From assembly GCA_944390745.1 (NCBI GenBank), contig CALXQK010000008.1:1-64000 (forward strand): a stretch of 64,000 nucleotides of DNA. The letters are read 5' to 3'. This DNA comes from an uncultured Duodenibacillus sp. (lineage in GTDB: Bacteria; Pseudomonadota; Gammaproteobacteria; Burkholderiales; Burkholderiaceae_F). Below, one piece after another: positions 59,376 through 64,000 of the stretch. Position 1 is the first letter of the stretch; every line of letters begins with the position of its first letter. The notes under the pieces are model-generated. The model was not told where the DNA came from. It did not search any database and saw nothing but the letters and a program-made list of their open reading frames with translations. The translations under genes and the position numbers were made by a program.

Positions 59376-61261
59376 GTGTTCCTATGTCAAATAATCGCCT
59401 GGTTTTGTGCACGTTCTATGAAGAAAATGGAAGGCTATTTGATAGCAATCTTTTTTTTCTAAAATCGCTTATTCCTTTTAGCAAAAAATTAATTTTGATT
59501 GTTAACGGGGAAATTAATGATGACGCAAAAAACAAACTTTCAGGACTTGGAATTTCATCTTTAATTCGAGAAAACAAAGGTCTTGATTTTGGTGCTTGGC
59601 AAGAAGCTATTTTATATTTGGGTTGGGATGAAATATGTAGCTACGACGATCTGTTAATTACAAATCTAACGTGCTATGGGCCAGTTTATCCATTGCAAGA
59701 GTTATTTGATGAAATGGATAATCGGCATTGTGATTTCTGGGGAATAAATAGGCATCCAGCTATGCCTCATGTGAAGCTAATTCCATCAGATCCATCTTCA
59801 TCAATTCAGGAGCATATTCAGAGTTACTTTGTTAACTTCAAACAAAATGTTCTTTTGAGTGAGCCTTTTCAGAATTTTTGGAACAAACTTAAACAGGCAT
59901 CGTCTTATCAAGAGGAAGTTGCATACCACGAGAGCAGGTTAACATTTTTCCTGGAAAGCTCTGGTTTTATTTCCTCAACATATATGCCCTTCATGAAATA
60001 TAAAAGAACGAATGCTAATGCATCGTTACTTGAAGGGCTAAATCAGCTGGTTGAAGATAGAAACCCTTTTATAAAAAAGAAGATATTTTCCTTAAGACAG
60101 GATTATTGGCTAAATAATGGAAACTGGGGGCAGTGTGTAAATATTCTGCAATACATACGGGACAAGACCAGTTATTCAGCATCTAATATTATCCAAGAGA
60201 TGCTGGCTACTGTGCCAATGTCTACAATTCAAACAAACTTACACCTCACGTATCAAGTTGACAGTATAAATAGTGATAAATCGTTGTTGTCTAAATCAAT
60301 TAAACTCGGACTTGTTTTTTTTGCATTTTACGAAGACCAGGTTCAGTATAATCTAAGTTATATTTTTAACTTTCCAAAGGATACATTTATTTGTTTGTTG
60401 TCCGCACGGACAGAGCTTCTCGATATATATGAAATTGCTTTGAAAGAGAATGGGTTTAACAATATAGAAAAAAGGGAAATTCCCCCTCGTGGTCGTGATG
60501 TCTCGGCCTATATTGTTGGCGCACAGGATGTTTATCAAAAAGCAGATTACATCTGCTGTTTGCATGATAAAAAAACATCCCAGGCTGGATATTTAGTAGG
60601 AACGGCCTATCGAAATCACAATATTGAAAATCTTGTCGCTACAAGGGATTATATTACTAATATAATTCGAGAATTTGAAAAGGATCCTTTTTTAGGAATG
60701 CTTGTTCCCCCGACATATCCTTTGGCACTAGGAAATGAAATGAGTGATCCTGAGAATAGAAGAATTCTCCTTGAGCTATATAAAGATTACTCAATTCGAG
60801 CGCCGTTTGATGAGATTCCGCTAGCGCCGTACGGAACAATGTTCTGGGTCAGAGGGATAGCTTTTCAGACTTTAAAAAGAAAAACATTAAATTTTGAGGA
60901 CTTTCCTAAAGAGCCAAACTCTACAGACGGGACAATCTTGCATGCATTTGAAAGATTTTATCCGGCCTTGGTTCAGGAGTCGGGATTTTATATCGGTTGG
61001 TGTGGTACCGCTAAAAACTTAAAATGGTATTTTGATTTGGCATTTTATGTCTGGAGAGAATATCAGAAAAGGTTGTATTCAGTATATGGGTTCATGCCGT
61101 TGCCAGCGTTATTGGAATCGATATCATTGCAGCGTAGCTCACCAAGATGTGGCGTAAGAAAAGCTGTCTTTAATTTATTGAAAGAGATAAAGTTTAGATT
61201 GTTCCCTGAAAAGAGTTTTCCCAGACTGAGCGCTTTTGTAGCTAAAGTTCTAAAAATATAA
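59372..61261 (+). CDS. RgpF-family polysaccharide biosynthesis protein, long form
   Basis: The protein has 629 residues from GTG 59372; ATG 59384 is possible. The first ~280 residues parallel the preceding protein (LCTFYEENGRLFDSNLFFLKSL, IRENKGLDFGAWQEAI, TNLTCYGPVYPLQELFDEMD, DFWGINRH, EHIQSYFVNFKQ). The second part (about 310-600) is the RgpF C-terminal module, with PPRGRDVSAYIVGAQDVY, CCLHDKKTSQ and RGIAFQTLKRKTL. The domain order matches full-length RgpF. It is likely involved in extending or decorating the deoxyhexose polymer. The enzymatic reaction is not certain. Confidence 0.8.
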   Translation: MSVPMSNNRLVLCTFYEENGRLFDSNLFFLKSLIPFSKKLILIVNGEINDDAKNKLSGLGISSLIRENKGLDFGAWQEAILYLGWDEICSYDDLLITNLTCYGPVYPLQELFDEMDNRHCDFWGINRHPAMPHVKLIPSDPSSSIQEHIQSYFVNFKQNVLLSEPFQNFWNKLKQASSYQEEVAYHESRLTFFLESSGFISSTYMPFMKYKRTNANASLLEGLNQLVEDRNPFIKKKIFSLRQDYWLNNGNWGQCVNILQYIRDKTSYSASNIIQEMLATVPMSTIQTNLHLTYQVDSINSDKSLLSKSIKLGLVFFAFYEDQVQYNLSYIFNFPKDTFICLLSARTELLDIYEIALKENGFNNIEKREIPPRGRDVSAYIVGAQDVYQKADYICCLHDKKTSQAGYLVGTAYRNHNIENLVATRDYITNIIREFEKDPFLGMLVPPTYPLALGNEMSDPENRRILLELYKDYSIRAPFDEIPLAPYGTMFWVRGIAFQTLKRKTLNFEDFPKEPNSTDGTILHAFERFYPALVQESGFYIGWCGTAKNLKWYFDLAFYVWREYQKRLYSVYGFMPLPALLESISLQRSSPRCGVRKAVFNLLKEIKFRLFPEKSFPRLSAFVAKVLKI

Positions 61262-61264
61262 TTA

Positions 61265-62422
61265 ATGTTTACTATGGTAAGACTTCTTGACTTTCTCATT
61301 GAAAAAATGCTCTTCCTGTTGTTTGTTATTAGAAGTTCCTTCTTGGTGAGAAAGAGAAAATGTTTACTTATTAGTCATGAAGCGTCGTTGAGTGGGGCTC
61401 CGGTCGTCTTATTGAATGTGGCAAAAATTCTATGTACGCTCGGGTGGACACCGATAATTCTTTCGCCTTATCGTGGCCCTCTCTTTTCTGAGGCTAGACA
61501 AAATAAAATCACAATGTTAAGGTGTCATTGGAGGAATATAGTTCGTTGTGCGCAATTTGGGGCGAAAAGATATGATCTTATAATCGTAAACACTTCTGTT
61601 AATGGATATGTAGTTAATGGATTGCAGGATTTTGATTATTGTCCAGTTTTGTGGTGGATTCATGAATCTGCTGCGGTATATAGTGATGCATGTATACGAC
61701 AGTTACCTGTAGAGGTGAAGGGTCATATAAAAATATGTGCAGGTGGTGACTATGCAAAAAGCCAGTTAAGACGTTTTAGGCCAAATTATAATATACAGAC
61801 GCTGTTATATCCTACTTTGGATTTAAAGAAAATAATTTCAGAAGAAGCTGTTGAGTGCTCTAAGAAAATAAATCTTTATTGTATAGGAACAATCGAAGAA
61901 AGAAAGGGGCAAGACCTTTTGGTTCGTGCGATTAAACAATTGCCTCAGGATGTTTTGAATGAGTGTTGCTTTACTTTTATTGGAAGGATTGGTTCTCCAG
62001 AGATATACAGTACAGTGAAATCGCTAGTTAGCTGCAAGGGTGTTGCCTGTGAATCGATGGGAACAGTGCCGTTAAAAGATCTGTACAAGCAATATCAGAA
62101 AATGGACGTTTTAATTTGTCCGTCTCGTGATGATCCAATGCCTGTTGTCGTAGCTGATGCCCTTTCTCTTGGAAAAATCGTTGTCTGCTCTTCTAATACT
62201 GGATGCGCCAGTATTTTAACTGCAAACAATGCTGGTATTGTATTTCAAAATAATTCAGTTACGGATTTGACCAACTCAATCATAGAGGCAATCCGCATTG
62301 TTAAGCAAAAGAGATTGCGATCTATTTATTCGGCTCGTGCCAGATCTGCTTATAAGGATAATTTTTCTGAAGACTCATTTCTAAAAAGCTTTGAAATTCT
62401 ACTTAGGAAGTTGAACCTTTGA
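61265..62422 (+). CDS. GT4-family (GT-B fold) glycosyltransferase
   Basis: The protein has 385 residues, starting at ATG 61265, four bases after the previous stop codon. The N-terminal half holds acceptor-site features (LLISHEASLSGAPVVLLNVAKILCTLGW). The C-terminal half has the nucleotide-sugar site: GTIEERKGQDLLVRAIKQLP, then CPSRDDPMPVVVADALSLGKIVVCSS with the GT4 E/D-x7-E-like region. It is a retaining enzyme, expected to transfer hexose or deoxyhexose in the cytoplasm at the inner membrane. A hydrophobic N-terminal segment (LLFLLFVIRSSFLV) may anchor it. Confidence 0.85.
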   Translation: MFTMVRLLDFLIEKMLFLLFVIRSSFLVRKRKCLLISHEASLSGAPVVLLNVAKILCTLGWTPIILSPYRGPLFSEARQNKITMLRCHWRNIVRCAQFGAKRYDLIIVNTSVNGYVVNGLQDFDYCPVLWWIHESAAVYSDACIRQLPVEVKGHIKICAGGDYAKSQLRRFRPNYNIQTLLYPTLDLKKIISEEAVECSKKINLYCIGTIEERKGQDLLVRAIKQLPQDVLNECCFTFIGRIGSPEIYSTVKSLVSCKGVACESMGTVPLKDLYKQYQKMDVLICPSRDDPMPVVVADALSLGKIVVCSSNTGCASILTANNAGIVFQNNSVTDLTNSIIEAIRIVKQKRLRSIYSARARSAYKDNFSEDSFLKSFEILLRKLNL

Positions 62423-62434
62423 TCAAATAATTGT

Positions 62435-63337
62435 ATGAAAAAAATACTTATCCTCGGGTCTAATGGTTACCTTGGCAGTTCGCTTTTTAAATTTTTATCT
62501 ACTTGTGATAATTATTTTGTAGTGGGTTATCAGAGGCACTGCCAACAAAATCTTAATTGCCCTCGCATTATTTGCAGGGATTTCATTGGCGAGGATTGGG
62601 AATCGTTTTTTGCAAACAATGATTTTGATGTTGTAATACACCTTATCTCATCAACTACACCTTCATCCTCCATGGAGCTTGTCCTGAATGAGTTGAATGG
62701 TGTGGTGCTGTCTACGTTAAAATTAATCAATAGCTTAAAGGAATCAAAAACTAGATTTATTTTTGCATCATCCGGAGGAACAGTTTATGGGAGTGATTAT
62801 AAACTACCTATTAAGGAAAATTCGAAGCTAGACCCTGTATGCAGTTATGGCATGCATAAAGTTCTTATTGAACATTATCTTAGATCATATGGGGTGTCTT
62901 ACGGGCTTGATTACAAGATAATGAGAATAGCAAACCCATACGGTGGGTGGGGGCACAAAAATAGGGCACAAGGCATTATCCCTTTATTGGTCAGTAAGTT
63001 ATTTGCTAATGATTTTATAGAAATATTCGGCAATACAATTCGTGACTATTTGTATGTAGATGATCTAATGCAGGCCTTCTTGTGTGTGATTTGTGATAGT
63101 CAGAATGAGCACCGTATATTTAATATTGGAACGGGTGTCGGTACATCGACGTTTGAGTTGATTCGACTTATTGAAGATGCTGCGGGTAAATCATTTAAAG
63201 GTATCAATATTACTGATTTGCGGCCTTGTGATGTTCCGTACAATGTTCTAGATATTGCCTTAGCTAAGCAAGTCTTGAAGTGGTCCCCAAAAGTCACCCT
63301 TTCAAATGGTATTCGTGAATATTTGAGAACCATCTAA
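62435..63337 (+). CDS. NAD-dependent epimerase/dehydratase
   Basis: The protein has 300 residues, starting at ATG 62435. It is an extended short-chain dehydrogenase: KKILILGSNGYLGSSLFKFL (NAD loop), FASSGGTVYGSD (catalytic serine), and YGMHKVLIEHY (YxxxK). RIANPYGGWGHKNRAQGII and IRDYLYVDDLMQAFL are also present. The pattern fits UDP-hexose 4-epimerases (GalE-like) and related reductases. A UDP-galactose or UDP-GalNAc epimerase role is possible. It closes the cluster; no flippase, polymerase or ligase is in the window. Confidence 0.8.
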   Translation: MKKILILGSNGYLGSSLFKFLSTCDNYFVVGYQRHCQQNLNCPRIICRDFIGEDWESFFANNDFDVVIHLISSTTPSSSMELVLNELNGVVLSTLKLINSLKESKTRFIFASSGGTVYGSDYKLPIKENSKLDPVCSYGMHKVLIEHYLRSYGVSYGLDYKIMRIANPYGGWGHKNRAQGIIPLLVSKLFANDFIEIFGNTIRDYLYVDDLMQAFLCVICDSQNEHRIFNIGTGVGTSTFELIRLIEDAAGKSFKGINITDLRPCDVPYNVLDIALAKQVLKWSPKVTLSNGIREYLRTI

Positions 63338-63463
63338 GTTACAAATAACTACACGGGGTGGTTGCCTCAGAAAGGGGCGATGAGGTCTTCTTAAAAATCA
63401 CGATCCCTTTTTTTTGAAATAAGAGGATTTTCTGAGAAGTGTTACGCTTTCTCCGTACCCTAA
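63338..63463. other. Region between the last cluster gene and the IS256-like remnant
   Basis: A short stretch without a gene. An eight-T run near 63,409-63,416 lies downstream of the last cluster gene but lacks a convincing stem. Composition starts to change back towards higher GC after 63,490. Confidence 0.3.
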
Positions 63464-64000
63464 GAGTCTGTATAGAATTTTGTGTGTGATGAGATTGTTC
63501 ATACCACCCAACGGACTAGAACAGCCTGACGCAAATGATCTCTGGCAAAGGATGCAGACCGCGTAAGCTCGCCGCCGAACTTTCTCACCTGCCGAATCTC
63601 GAACATGCCGTTGATGAAGCAGCAGCTGCTGGATTGCTCTAGGACAGGGATGGCGTCAAAAGCTATCCATTTAGGGGAGGGGCACACCTTATGTCGTTTC
63701 ATGGGTACGATACCGAGTCGTCCAGTACAAGTAAGACCTAGATTCCCTTGATTAGGATAAGGCTGCAAGCGGGCCGATCGGCACCCGCATGCAGAGCAGC
63801 AAACGCAGCGGAACTAGCCGAAAGGCGATCCGCACCAACGCCCGCGATCTGGGTGTCAACATTCCTCGAGACCGTGACAACAGTTCCGAGGCGGTCCTGC
63901 CATCCAGGCATTCCCGCCGCTTCGACGGCCTAATCGCCATGTACGCCCGCGGTATGAGCACGCGCGGTACCGGCGACTATCTGCCTGAGCAATACGGCGT
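63464..64000 (+). mobile_element. Degraded IS256-family insertion element (runs off the window)
   Basis: GAGTCTGTATAGAATTTTGTGTG (63464 onward) resembles a terminal end of IS256-family elements. From 63,756 to the window edge the plus strand encodes IPRDRDNSSEAVLPSRHSRRFDG and LIAMYARGMSTR, then YLPEQYGV, which matches the IS256 transposase region between the leading domain and the first catalytic aspartate. The usual residues between RRFDG and the LYARGMST motif are partly missing and a stop (53-55 of 63,700s) precedes the frame, so the copy appears damaged. The catalytic region would lie beyond the window. Confidence 0.6.

Noticed and set aside
63499..63768. An 89-codon minus-strand frame at the right end
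   Set aside because: No recognisable motif, and it lies opposite a region that looks like a degraded insertion element read on the plus strand.

Overview
The window reads like the chromosome of a high-GC, anaerobic or microaerophilic betaproteobacterium, most likely Burkholderiales and Sutterellaceae-like. This is an inference from the mix of genes: FNR with its binding site, oxygen-independent HemN, a Tat-exported flavoprotein reductase with a tetraheme cytochrome, separate purE and purK, and a class II aldolase of the Calvin-cycle type. No 16S gene or species marker is present. Most of 1-53,230 is GC-rich with ordinary housekeeping content. About 33,000-38,300 is less GC-rich, and 53,230-63,750 is clearly AT-rich.

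Layout. 1-6,103: the end of an autotransporter, then a plus-strand block of two membrane proteins, an M20 amidohydrolase, a class I glutamine-amidotransferase-like hydrolase and an APC permease. This looks like uptake and hydrolysis of N-acyl or gamma-glutamyl compounds. The block starts behind a leader with an attenuator-like hairpin. 6,434-10,793: tRNA-Arg(ACG), a LysR regulator divergent from a LysE exporter, gltX and an orphan MetQ-like binding protein. 11,144-22,519: mainly minus strand, with purB, a DUF72 protein, a flavodoxin-nitroreductase fusion, a hotdog thioesterase, murI, a Sua5-type tRNA modification enzyme, purK-purE-purC, diacylglycerol kinase and fba. 22,908-32,140: a MATE exporter, fnr, a perfect FNR box, hemN, and a respiratory module of FAD reductase, tetraheme cytochrome c, sensor kinase and response regulator.

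33,074-38,239: UDP-galactopyranose mutase, a glycosyltransferase with two GT2 domains, and a DUF4422-GT8 fusion, probably for a galactofuranose-containing glycan. It is preceded by about 0.9 kb of decayed sequence and a nine-G tract. 38,704-46,257: a lipoprotein gene broken by an in-frame amber codon, sbcB, a beta-hydroxyacid dehydrogenase, and an iron region (feoA, feoA, feoB). The feo promoter has Fur-like sites inside it. A second Fur-like site lies just upstream of a candidate small RNA. 46,439-53,228: a proline-rich lipoprotein, a DMT exporter, leuC-leuD-leuB and asd. 53,253-63,337: a surface-polysaccharide cluster (rmlC, GT2, rmlA, rmlB, a Tll/Fcf1-like reductase, two RgpF-family proteins, GT4, an epimerase). 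It lacks rmlD, so the dTDP sugar may be 6-deoxytalose or fucose rather than rhamnose. The window ends in a degraded IS256-family element.

The points most worth following are the split flavocytochrome whose fumarate-binding residues appear changed, together with its adjacent two-component system; the candidate Fur-controlled RNA; the amber-interrupted lipoprotein; the leader and membrane-protein pair at the left end; and the tandem GT2 protein next to glf. No CRISPR array, phage or recognisable defence system was seen.
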